This document shows positions 53,301 to 60,593 of a stretch of DNA of 64,000 nucleotides, piece by piece. The stretch is from positions 1-64,000 of the forward strand of contig NZ_LDTB01000009.1 in NCBI RefSeq assembly GCF_001476895.1. Reading direction: 5' to 3'. This DNA is from Sphingomonas endophytica (GTDB lineage Bacteria; Pseudomonadota; Alphaproteobacteria; Sphingomonadales; Sphingomonadaceae). The position numbers and the translations under genes are program-made. How positions within the stretch are numbered: the first letter of the stretch is position 1; every line of letters begins with the position of its first letter. The notes under the pieces are model-generated. The model searched no databases, was not told the DNA's origin, and saw nothing but the letters and a program-made list of their open reading frames with translations.

Positions 53301-53402
53301 CGTGCTCAAGTCGTCGCCCAATCGTTGATCCTGTACGGTGTAGCCGATCGTTTCGACGGACGGGGAAAAAAAGGGCGCTTGGCGCGTGTCTTGAAGCCTC
53401 AT
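50382..53402 (-). CDS. Hybrid sensor histidine kinase: PAS-GAF-PAS-PAS-kinase-receiver
   Basis: This cytoplasmic hybrid kinase of about 1006 residues begins with a PAS-like domain (SHDWSATPLGDRAGWPVSL, FLYNDAYAGFLG), then a GAF domain, then two PAS domains. Next come HisKA (His in GGVAHDFNNLLTPIFGS), HATPase (NLCVNARDAMPDGG, GTGLGLSMVHG) and a receiver with Asp in VLVTDHLMPGMNG. There is no membrane helix, so it senses an internal signal such as light or redox. The start is uncertain: ATG 53402 has no clear ribosome-binding site, and the true start may be some codons downstream. It is convergent with the GH35 gene, 1 base apart. Confidence 0.88.
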   Translation of the reverse strand: MRLQDTRQAPFFSPSVETIGYTVQDQRLGDDLSTDSDRNRGTPASAMAALVESHDWSATPLGDRAGWPVSLRNTVAMMLASRHAMCLAWGPSLTFLYNDAYAGFLGPRHPMALGDSLPEVWWDVWPDIKPLLEAALAGQATWSEDLHLVMERNGVPEDTWWSFSYSPLYDDDGNVAGMIDIVSDMTTKVQVERRQAFHLRLEHALRTLADPQEVQAVAARLLGEHLGAQRVTYAEDNGDGRTATVTRGYVDGVPAMEGLYRYDEFSPELAPLLRTGKPVFCNDTARYLKGRRDLLDTCARLQIGATLNVPLVKDEQLVAQLAIHYRAPHPFLPTEIALAGEVAERTWAAVERAKVHVALRESEARYRTLFEALDAGFAVVEMVYDDDGQPLDYRFVEVNPAFEKQTGLTGAPGRLARDLVPGLERHWAETYGHVARTGDPVRFENGSDAMGRWFDVHALRVGDPAQHRVAILFNDISARRAAEQQLRSLNERLEQQVAERTIELRRFRDVVDATTSPICAFDLDGRVVAFNKAQSAEFKRVFGVDVRVGDDLAALLPEDQGPVIRAMMARALAGETYTVIEEFGDPDLAKPYWQVTYTPLRDEAGDVVGAFHLAVDITGRLRAETELAAAQEALRQSQKMEAMGSLTGGVAHDFNNLLTPIFGSLDLLQRRGLGGEREQRLIAGAIQSAERAKTLVQRLLAFARRQPLQPMPVDVSALVAGMADLVASTSGPQTRVIVDGAEGLPAAFADPNQLEMAILNLCVNARDAMPDGGRLTMTTRAATLTRGHPSGLPAGRYICLSVADTGTGMDADTLNRAVEPFFSTKGIGKGTGLGLSMVHGLAAQLGGALTIDSEVGLGTDIRLWLPATDERSVATPRNETTGNTLTAGLALVVDDEPAVRASTADMMIDLGFEVVEAASAEDALSAVGHALSPDVLVTDHLMPGMNGTDLARELRRRRPALRVLIVSGYADVESVAPDLPRLVKPFRQAELAAALSEAGVVTATPA

Positions 53403-53465
53403 TATGACGATTTGCTCATGTTCCGGACAGCCGGGGGCGAAGTGCCGGCCCGCACAAGCGTCGCG

Positions 53466-53834
53466 ATGAGCCGTCCGCCCTCCCGATTGTCGATCGCGCC
53501 GACGCAACGACGACACGCGCTCGACGAACGGATCTGCCGCATGATCTGCCCGATCGCGGCGGCGATGGTCGGCGTCTGCCTGACGGGCATCGGCCTGTTG
53601 CATGTAGGGATCGCCTGGGGGCGACGCGCCAGCTTCGCCGACGATCTGCTGGCGATCGATTCGCTGCTGTTCCTGGTGGCGACGCTGGCGTCCTATCTGT
53701 CGTTGCGTTCGCCCGCGCCACGCCAGCATGCGACGCTGCACCGCATGGAGCAGGTCGCCGACGCCACCTTCATCCTCGCCATGCTGCTGCTGACCGCCGC
53801 CTGCTTCGTCATCACCTATGCCGTGAGTGCCTGA
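53466..53834 (+). CDS. Small three-helix membrane protein, unknown
   Basis: I do not recognise this protein of 122 residues. After a basic N-terminus it has three hydrophobic segments (ICPIAAAMVGVCLTGIGLLH, LLAIDSLLFLVATLASYLS and ATFILAMLLLTAACFVITYA). An ATG at 53418 would add 16 residues; neither start has a strong ribosome-binding site. It ends 3 bases before the VirJ-like gene, so the two are probably in one operon. Its 5' end lies head to head with the hybrid kinase gene, 63 bases apart. Confidence 0.6.
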   Translation: MSRPPSRLSIAPTQRRHALDERICRMICPIAAAMVGVCLTGIGLLHVGIAWGRRASFADDLLAIDSLLFLVATLASYLSLRSPAPRQHATLHRMEQVADATFILAMLLLTAACFVITYAVSA

Positions 53835-53837
53835 GCC

Positions 53838-54575
53838 ATGATCATCGCGCCCAACGCCCGCCGCAACCCGCTGGCGATCGTCGCCGGCGCGATAACGGCC
53901 GCCGTGCTGTTGCTGCTCGGGTTCGTCGGCTTCCTCGGTTACTTCGGCGGGCGGATCTACCGCGTCGATCCGGCGACCGCGCCGACGCCCGTCGGGCAGG
54001 CGGGGACGGTGGCGGTGTTCATGTCGGGCGATATGGGCATCAATGCCGGCATGGGACCGCGATTGATCGGCTCGCTCAACGCGCATGGCATGACCGTGTT
54101 GTCCTTCAACTCGCTGGCGGCATTCGGACAGCGTCGGACGCCGGAGGATATCGACCGGATTGTCGCCGACACGGTGGCGCGCGCGCTACGGATGCGCGGC
54201 GCGCGGCGGGTGGTGCTGATCGGCCAGTCGTTCGGGGCGGACATGCTGCAATATGGCGCGGCGAGCCTGCCGGTGGCGCTGCGTCCGCATGTCGCGGGCA
54301 TCGTTCTTCTGGTCCCCGGCAGCACCTTGCTGTTCAAGGTCAGTCCGGGCGGGGTGCTGGACGGCGCGCCCGACGAATCCGCCATACCCAGCGCGCGCCG
54401 GATCGACTGGGTACAGTTGACGTGCATCCACGGCGAAGAAGAGGAGCACAGCCTGTGCCCGTCGCTGACCGGAAGCAACGTGCGCAGCGTCACGCTGCCC
54501 GGCGGACATTTCCTTGGCTATGATATTCCGTTGATCTCCAAGACCTTGTGGGCATCGGTCGTTAACGGTCGCTGA
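53838..54575 (+). CDS. VirJ/AcvB-like lysyl-phosphatidylglycerol hydrolase, membrane-anchored
   Basis: This 245-residue alpha/beta hydrolase has an N-terminal membrane anchor (AIVAGAITAAVLLLLGFVGF) with the catalytic part outside. The nucleophile Ser is in LIGQSFGADML and the His in LPGGHFLGYD. A YGEEE-like block (CIHGEEEEHSLCP) is typical of VirJ. In Agrobacterium, AcvB removes lysine from lysyl-phosphatidylglycerol and sits with its synthase LpiA. An MprF/LpiA-type gene lies two genes downstream here, which supports the same role. It is the short VirJ form, without the extra N-terminal domain of AcvB. Confidence 0.82.
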   Translation: MIIAPNARRNPLAIVAGAITAAVLLLLGFVGFLGYFGGRIYRVDPATAPTPVGQAGTVAVFMSGDMGINAGMGPRLIGSLNAHGMTVLSFNSLAAFGQRRTPEDIDRIVADTVARALRMRGARRVVLIGQSFGADMLQYGAASLPVALRPHVAGIVLLVPGSTLLFKVSPGGVLDGAPDESAIPSARRIDWVQLTCIHGEEEEHSLCPSLTGSNVRSVTLPGGHFLGYDIPLISKTLWASVVNGR

Positions 54576-54666
54576 TCCGTCATCTTCATTACCGATAATT
54601 CAGTCGGCGTCGACCTGTCGGCAATCCATTGGGGGGCATGGTCGTCGCATCACAGGGGACGACCGA

Positions 54667-55122
54667 ATGTTGAAATATCTCTTCCTGGCGATGGCAGGAA
54701 TGTTCGCGGCTACCGCCCATCCGGCCGTGGCGCAGTCGCAATCGCAGCCGGCAGCCGCGACACCCGCGACCCATCCAATCTACGGCGTGTGGATGAACCC
54801 GTACAAGAGCGTGGCGGTGCGGACCGGGCCGTGCGGCGACCGGCTGTGCGGATGGATCGTCTGGGCCAATGACGAGGCGCAGAGCGATGCCCGCGATGGC
54901 GGCGTCACGAAGCTGATCGGCACGGCGTTGCTGGAAAATTACCGGTCGGACAAGCCGGGCAATTGGTCGGGTACCGTGTTCGTGCCCGACATGGGACGGC
55001 GCTTCTATTCGATCATTCAGCAGATCGGCCCCAACGACATGAAGGTGAAGGGCTGCATCCTGGGAGGACTGATCTGCAAGTCGCAGGTCTGGCACCGGAT
55101 CGCGGACGTTCCCCATGCGTGA
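54667..55122 (+). CDS. DUF2147 family exported protein
   Basis: This 151-residue protein has a signal peptide (MLKYLFLAMAGMFAATAHPA) and then a lipocalin-like domain of DUF2147: IYGVWMNPYKSVAVRTGPCG, LCGWIVWAND and VKGCILGGLICKSQVWHRI. Four cysteines could form two disulfides. The function is unknown. It overlaps the start of mprF by 8 bases and so is coupled to it, which suggests a role in the cell envelope. Confidence 0.85.
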   Translation: MLKYLFLAMAGMFAATAHPAVAQSQSQPAAATPATHPIYGVWMNPYKSVAVRTGPCGDRLCGWIVWANDEAQSDARDGGVTKLIGTALLENYRSDKPGNWSGTVFVPDMGRRFYSIIQQIGPNDMKVKGCILGGLICKSQVWHRIADVPHA

Positions 55123-57688
55123 ATGGCGTGCGATGGTGGCCCGGTATCGTACGCCGCTGTCGATCCTGGCGGTGCTGGTGCTCATCGCGCTCGGCTTCGT
55201 CGCGATGCAGCAGCTGACGCGCGAACTGCATTTCTCGCAGGTGCGTGCCGCGCTCCATGCGGTGTCGGCGTGGCAGATTATCCTGTCGATCGCCTTCACC
55301 GCGCTCAGTTACCTGACCCTCACCGGCTATGACGTGCTGGCGCTGCGGATCATCGGCCGGCCATTGCGCTGGCGGATCGCCGCGCTCGCGTCGTTCACCA
55401 GCTATACGCTCAGCCACAACCTCGGGCTGTCGCTGCTGACCGGCGGATCGGCGCGGTATCGCATCTATACCGCCAACGGTCTGGACGGCCCCGACGTCGC
55501 GCGCGTGATCGGCATCGCCAGCGCGACCTTCTGGAGCGGCGTCGTCACGGTTGCGGCGGTGGCGCTGCTGGCGCGGCCTGGACCGATCGATCTGGCCGGT
55601 CTGACGATCCCGGCGGCCGCCTCGCACGCGGTCGCAGCCATCATCCTCGTCGTCGTGGCGGCGCTGGTCATGCTTTGTGGCGGGGCGAAGGGGCCGTTGC
55701 GTGTGTGGCGACTGAGCGTGCCGCTGCCCAGCGCCGGGCAGGCCCTGTCGCAGATCGCGCTGGCGGTGCTGGACACCAGCGCGGCCGCCGCGGCGTTATT
55801 CGTACTGGTACAGGGGGCCGACCCCGCGTTGCTGCCGGCCTTCATCCTGGCTTATGCGCTGGGAATCGTCGCTGCCGTGCTGGCGCATGTTCCCGGCGGA
55901 ATCGGGGTGTTCGAGGCGGTCGTGATGGCGGTGCTGCCGGGCGACCGTTCGATCGCCTTCGCCGCGCTGATCGCCTATCGCGTGATCTATTACCTGCTGC
56001 CGCTCGCCGTCGCGGTCGCGATCCTGGCGTGGCGCGAGGGCGTGCGGCGACGTCATCTCCTCGACACGCCCTTTTCCGCGCGCCTGATCCGCGATGGGCG
56101 CGCGGTCGCCAACGGCATCGCGCCGCTGGCGTTGAGCACCGCGACATTCATGGGCGGTGCGATGCTGCTGCTGTCCGATTCCTTGCCGTCGCTCCACGCG
56201 CGGATGGGCGTGCTGGTGGCGATCGTCCCGCTTCCCTTCATCGAGGCGAGCCATATTGCCGCCAGCCTGGTCGGCACCGGGCTGCTGCTGCTCGCGCCGG
56301 GCCTGTACCGGCGGCTGGACGGCGCGTTCGTCGCCACGCGCGCGCTGTTGCTGGCAGGCGCGGCCTTCTCGCTGGCCAAGGGCATCGATTATGAGGAGGC
56401 GATCGCGTGCCTGACGCTGGCGGCGATGCTGCAATGGACGCGGGGCGCCTTCTATCGCCGCAGCGCGCTGACACAGGTGCGCCTGTCGGCCGGCTGGTTC
56501 TCGGCGGTGCTGGTGGTGCTGGCGGCGGCGGTGTGGATCGGCTTGTTCGCCTATCGCCGCGTTCCCTATGCCGACGATCTGTGGTGGCATTTCGCGTTGA
56601 AAGGCGACGCACCGCGTTTTCTGCGCGGGATGCTGGCTGCGACGGTGGCCTTGATCGCGGGTCTGGCGTGGTGGTGGATGGGGCCGGCCCCGACCGTCCC
56701 CGACGATCAGCCGGTCGATCCGGCGACGCTCGATCGTCCGCTGGCGCTGGCCGACCGCACCGATGCGATGCTGGTGCACACCGGCGACAAGCGCATGCTG
56801 TTCGACGACAGCGGGGATGCGATGCTGATGTACCAGATCCGTGGCGCAAGCTGGATCGTGATGGGCGATCCGGTCGGCGACGCGGCGGCGTGGCCGGACC
56901 TGTTGTGGCGCATCCGTGATCTGGCCGATCAGGCGCAGGGCCGGTTGCTGTTGTATCAGGTCACCAATCGCGTGCTGGAACTCGCGATCGGCATGGGGCT
57001 TCACATCGTCAAATACGGTGAAGAGGCGATCATCGATCTGCCCGACTTCACGCTGGACACGCCGCGCCTGCGTTCACTGCGCAAGTCGGAGCGCGCGGCG
57101 GCGCGACGCGGGCTATCGTTCCGGATCGTGCCCGCCGCCGCCGTGGCGGTGGTGATCGACGAATTGGAGGCCATCTCCCGCGAGTGGATGGATGACAAGG
57201 GGCATGCGGAGAAGGGGTTCAGCCTCGGCCATTTCGCGCGCGACTATATGGAGCGATTCGACGTCGCACTGGTGATGGAAGGAGAGCGGATCGTCGCGTT
57301 CGCCAATCTCTGGCTGACCGACAATCATGCGGAAGCGTCCGTCGACCTGATGCGTCACCGCAACGATGCGCCGCACGGAACGATGGACTATCTGTTCGTC
57401 CACATCATCCAGTGGGCGCAACAACGCGGGTATCAGCGCTTCTCACTGGGGATCGCCCCGCTTTCGGGAATCTCGGGGCGGCGGCTGGCACCGGCCTGGG
57501 CACGCGCGGCGTCGCTGGTCTTCAATCATGGCGAGCGGCTGTACGGCTTTAGGGGCCTGCGCAGCTACAAGGAGAAGTTCGCGCCGCGCTGGGAGCCACG
57601 CTACATCGCGGGGCCTAAGGGCATCGCGCTGGTGCGCGCGTTGCGCGACCTGTCGCGGCTGATCGGGCGCGCACCCGCCGCATCGTGA
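55115..57688 (+). CDS. mprF: Lysyl-phosphatidylglycerol synthase/flippase (MprF/LpiA type)
   Basis: This 857-residue enzyme uses charged tRNA to put an amino acid on phosphatidylglycerol and then flips the lipid, giving resistance to cationic peptides and acid. The N-terminal two thirds hold about 12-14 membrane helices with flippase motifs (SYTLSHNLGLSLLTGGSARYR, AHVPGGIGVFEAVVMAVL). The C-terminal DUF2156 synthase domain starts near residue 545, with ERIVAFANLWLT and RLYGFRGLRSYKEKFAPRWEPRY. The amino acid (Lys or other) cannot be told from sequence. It is coupled to the DUF2147 gene by overlap. Confidence 0.92.
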   Translation: MREWRAMVARYRTPLSILAVLVLIALGFVAMQQLTRELHFSQVRAALHAVSAWQIILSIAFTALSYLTLTGYDVLALRIIGRPLRWRIAALASFTSYTLSHNLGLSLLTGGSARYRIYTANGLDGPDVARVIGIASATFWSGVVTVAAVALLARPGPIDLAGLTIPAAASHAVAAIILVVVAALVMLCGGAKGPLRVWRLSVPLPSAGQALSQIALAVLDTSAAAAALFVLVQGADPALLPAFILAYALGIVAAVLAHVPGGIGVFEAVVMAVLPGDRSIAFAALIAYRVIYYLLPLAVAVAILAWREGVRRRHLLDTPFSARLIRDGRAVANGIAPLALSTATFMGGAMLLLSDSLPSLHARMGVLVAIVPLPFIEASHIAASLVGTGLLLLAPGLYRRLDGAFVATRALLLAGAAFSLAKGIDYEEAIACLTLAAMLQWTRGAFYRRSALTQVRLSAGWFSAVLVVLAAAVWIGLFAYRRVPYADDLWWHFALKGDAPRFLRGMLAATVALIAGLAWWWMGPAPTVPDDQPVDPATLDRPLALADRTDAMLVHTGDKRMLFDDSGDAMLMYQIRGASWIVMGDPVGDAAAWPDLLWRIRDLADQAQGRLLLYQVTNRVLELAIGMGLHIVKYGEEAIIDLPDFTLDTPRLRSLRKSERAAARRGLSFRIVPAAAVAVVIDELEAISREWMDDKGHAEKGFSLGHFARDYMERFDVALVMEGERIVAFANLWLTDNHAEASVDLMRHRNDAPHGTMDYLFVHIIQWAQQRGYQRFSLGIAPLSGISGRRLAPAWARAASLVFNHGERLYGFRGLRSYKEKFAPRWEPRYIAGPKGIALVRALRDLSRLIGRAPAAS

Positions 57689-57719
57689 CCGATGCGGGCG
57701 GGCGCGCGTCCCGCCCGGA

Positions 57720-58061
57720 TCACCCCTTGGGGGTGGAAAGGTGGGCACTCAGGAACTTGTTCATCTCGAACATGCTCGCCGATTTCTTGCCGAAGATCTT
57801 CTCCAGCTTGTCGTCGGCGTTGATCTGCCGACGGTCCTTGGCGTCCTGCAGGTCATGCTTCTTGATATATTCCCAGACCTTGCTGACCACTTCGCTGCGC
57901 GGCAGATCCTTCTTGCCGACGATCTCGGCCAGATCGGCCGAGGGCGTGACCGGGGCGGTGATGCCGCCGCGCGCGCCACCGGCGGGCTTGCCGGTCGCCT
58001 TGACCTTCTTCTCCGCGGCCTTCGTCTCTTCCTTGCCGCGCTTCTCCGCCGACTTCGCCAT
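57720..58061 (-). CDS. SWIB/MDM2 domain protein
   Basis: This 113-residue basic protein has a Lys-rich N-terminal half (KSAEKRGKEETKAAEKKVKA) and a C-terminal SWIB domain: VTPSADLAEIVGKKDLPRSE, VWEYIKKHDLQD and LEKIFGKKSASMFEMNKFL. In eukaryotes this fold belongs to chromatin-remodelling subunits; in bacteria it is known from chlamydiae and many alphaproteobacteria, probably as a nucleoid protein. GAGGAG lies before the ATG at 58061. It is convergent with mprF. Confidence 0.9.
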   Translation of the reverse strand: MAKSAEKRGKEETKAAEKKVKATGKPAGGARGGITAPVTPSADLAEIVGKKDLPRSEVVSKVWEYIKKHDLQDAKDRRQINADDKLEKIFGKKSASMFEMNKFLSAHLSTPKG

Positions 58062-58139
58062 GCTTCGCTCCTCTGCCTGAAGGTCAATCGAATGGCGCAA
58101 CAACCGGGCGCCGTGCAAGTTCATTACGGATGAGTCTTA

Positions 58140-59273
58140 TCAAGGGTTTCCGTTCGATGCACCAGGAAGCGTCATGCGGAACAACGTGGTCGCGCCGGGG
58201 ACGAGCAACAGGGTGCCGCCATGGGCCAGGGCGATCTGGCGTGCGAGGCTGAGCCCGACTCCGGTGCCCTCCGCCTTGCTGGTGTGGAACGGACGGAAGA
58301 TATGCGCTGCACGCTCCGGGGGAATGCCGGGGCCGTTGTCCTCGATATCGATCAGTAGCATCTCGCCGTCCCCCGCCATGCGCAGCGCGACGCGCGCGTC
58401 CGGTCCCTCACACGCCTCGGCGGCATTCTGGAGCAAGGCCCAGAGTGCTTGCGTCACCTGATCGCGATCGAGCATCCAGCGCGCTTCCCGATCGATATCG
58501 ACCGTCAGCGGAGTCGTCGGCCAGCGCCCCGCGAACAGCCGCGCCAGATCGCCGCCGAGGGCGTCGAGCGGCACCGGACGCGGGCTCGGCTCGGGAAGCC
58601 GCGCGAGCGAGCGATAGGCTTCCGTGAAGCGCAGCAGCCCCTCCGCCCGACGCGCAAGCGTGGCGAAGATCTCCCGAAGCAACGCGAGGTCGGGTGCGGG
58701 GCGGTCGATCGCCGCCGCGCCGCTGTCCGCCAGTGACGCGATCGGCGCCAGGCCGTTGAGCAGTTCGTGGCCCAGGACATGGATCAACTCGGCAGTGGCG
58801 CGCGCCTCGGCGGTGCGCTCCTCCTGTTCGATGTCGATCAACGCCGCGACGACCCCCGCATCGCCGAGCGAGACGCGATCGACGCGCCAGCTTCGTCCCT
58901 CGTAGCGGATGTGCGCTGCCTCGCCATCGGTCAACGCGGGCGGGGCGGTCAGTATGCGGCCATCGGTGGCGAACAGGCGGCGCGCGGCGCGGTTGAGCGC
59001 GCGGACGCTGGCTTGGTCGATCGCGACCAACGGGGTGGGGGCGGCGTCGAGCAGCAGGCGGTGCGCGGTCAGGTCGTGCGGCACCGGCGCCGGCGAGGGC
59101 AGAGGGGCCCGCACGCGGCGGATCCGGAACCAGTCCGCCACACCGATCCACACGGCCGTCAGCAGTGCGCCCGCCAGCAGCCCCCACATCCCGCCACGCG
59201 CCGCCGTTGCCCCGGCGACCCCGCATCCGACCAGCGCGGCGCTGGCCGCAAGCGCACGCACGTCAAAGGCCAT
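58140..59273 (-). CDS. Sensor histidine kinase (NtrY-like)
   Basis: This 377-residue kinase has two short N-terminal hydrophobic segments and a PAS-like part (RLLLDAAPTPLVAIDQASVRALN). A His box (IHVLGHELLNGLAPIASLAD) follows, and then an ATPase domain with LLQNAAEACEG, DIEDNGPGIPPE and GTGVGLSLARQIA. The overlap of 11 bases with the upstream regulator gene shows they form one operon. Kinases of this type are often linked to the ABC exporter that lies in the other direction. Confidence 0.9.
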   Translation of the reverse strand: MAFDVRALAASAALVGCGVAGATAARGGMWGLLAGALLTAVWIGVADWFRIRRVRAPLPSPAPVPHDLTAHRLLLDAAPTPLVAIDQASVRALNRAARRLFATDGRILTAPPALTDGEAAHIRYEGRSWRVDRVSLGDAGVVAALIDIEQEERTAEARATAELIHVLGHELLNGLAPIASLADSGAAAIDRPAPDLALLREIFATLARRAEGLLRFTEAYRSLARLPEPSPRPVPLDALGGDLARLFAGRWPTTPLTVDIDREARWMLDRDQVTQALWALLQNAAEACEGPDARVALRMAGDGEMLLIDIEDNGPGIPPERAAHIFRPFHTSKAEGTGVGLSLARQIALAHGGTLLLVPGATTLFRMTLPGASNGNP

Positions 59274-60552
59274 AGCGTGCCATGCGGCGGTAGAGCGCGC
59301 CGCGACTGAGCCCCAGCGCCGTCGCGGCGTGGGTGACGTTGTGGCGATGCTGGCGCAGCGCCGCCTCGATCATCGCGCGCTCGGCTTCGTCGAGGTCGAA
59401 GGCGCTGGCGGCGTTGACCGGCGCGACGGTGACGGCGCTGGGTAGCGCGAGCGCGGCGGCGTCGATCGTGTCGCCCTCCGCCAGCAATACCGCGCGCTCG
59501 ATCGCGAGCGCCAGCCCGCGCACGTCGTCGGGCCAGTCGGTCGACGCGATGAGCGCCTCGGCGGCGGGGGTGAGCGTCGGCACGGGCCGTGCGAACCGCG
59601 TGGCGGCGCTGCGGACGAAGTGGCGCGCGAGCAACACCGCATCGCCCTCCCGCCGGGCGAGTGGGGGTACCGCGACATCGACGGTCGCGAGGCGCCGCCG
59701 TAACGCGGGCGCGATCGCTTCCACCGACTCGAGGATCGCGATGCAGCGCGTCGACGGCGCCAGCCGATCGAGCAGCCGCGCCTGCGCCACCGTGTCCAGC
59801 GCATCGGCGTGGCGCAGGATGGCGGTGCCGGGCGCGCCGTCCAGCCGCGCCCAGGCGGCGTCGTCGCGCAGGTCGATACGCGCCGGCGGGTGGGCGGCAT
59901 CGGCTGAGGCGGCGTGAATTGCCAGCGCCGTCAGCGTCCGCCCGCTGCCCCCCACGCCAGTCACCGCCACGCCGGCGCCGGTCGGGGCGATGCGACGGAT
60001 CAGGTCACGCAACTGCTGGATCGCAGCGCTCTCGCCGAGCAATCGCACCGGCTCCGCAGCCGGCGTGGGGGCAGGGGACGCTACGGCGGCGGGCAGGCCA
60101 CGCGCGATCGCCGCCTCCACCTTCGCGATCAGCTCGGCATTGCGCCACGGCTTCATCACGAAATCGCGCGCACCCGCCTGCATCGCGGCGACCGCGATGC
60201 GGATACCGCTGTGCGCGGTGATGACGACGACGCACGCGGCGGGATCGTCGGCGAGCAGCCGCGAGAGGCACACCAGACCCTCATCGCCGTTCGACACACC
60301 GGGGGTGAAGTTCATGTCGAGCAGGATCGCGTCATAACGGCGCGCCGCCAGCCGCGAATAGGCCTCGGTCGGGGCGGCGGCGGTGTCGAAGGCGTGGCCC
60401 GCCAGCCGAAACGCGATCTCCATCGCGCGCGCCACCGCCGGATTGTCGTCGACCAGCAGGATTGACAGCCCTTGCGACTGTCCATTCCCGGACGGTGCGT
60501 CCGTCCGCGGACGGTCACGGTCCGGCGAATCATCGGAAAGTATTTGATTCAT
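59263..60552 (-). CDS. NtrC-like response regulator with degenerate AAA+ domain
   Basis: This 429-residue protein has a receiver (phospho-Asp in AILLDMNFTPG, Lys in FVMKPW), a central AAA+-derived domain and a C-terminal Fis-type helix-turn-helix (HNVTHAATALGLSRGALYRR). The AAA+ domain has lost what it needs for work: the P-loop is GVGGSGRT with Arg for Lys, Walker B is AILRHAD rather than a DE pair, and I find no GAFTGA loop for sigma-54. It is therefore probably a DNA-binding regulator for sigma-70 promoters rather than a sigma-54 activator. It is divergent from the exporter genes with only 41 bases between. Confidence 0.88.
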   Translation of the reverse strand: MNQILSDDSPDRDRPRTDAPSGNGQSQGLSILLVDDNPAVARAMEIAFRLAGHAFDTAAAPTEAYSRLAARRYDAILLDMNFTPGVSNGDEGLVCLSRLLADDPAACVVVITAHSGIRIAVAAMQAGARDFVMKPWRNAELIAKVEAAIARGLPAAVASPAPTPAAEPVRLLGESAAIQQLRDLIRRIAPTGAGVAVTGVGGSGRTLTALAIHAASADAAHPPARIDLRDDAAWARLDGAPGTAILRHADALDTVAQARLLDRLAPSTRCIAILESVEAIAPALRRRLATVDVAVPPLARREGDAVLLARHFVRSAATRFARPVPTLTPAAEALIASTDWPDDVRGLALAIERAVLLAEGDTIDAAALALPSAVTVAPVNAASAFDLDEAERAMIEAALRQHRHNVTHAATALGLSRGALYRRMARYGL

Positions 60553-60593
60553 GGGCTTTTCGCGTTTCGTCCGTGATCGGTGACACTGGCGTC

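Noticed and set aside
51312..53465. Long plus-strand open frame leading into the small membrane protein
   Set aside because: The part before 53418 is antisense to the hybrid kinase gene and looks non-coding; only the 3' end is kept as a gene.
53403..54086. N-terminal extension of the hybrid kinase frame
   Set aside because: It is antisense to the VirJ-like gene and low-complexity; the PAS-type start lies downstream.
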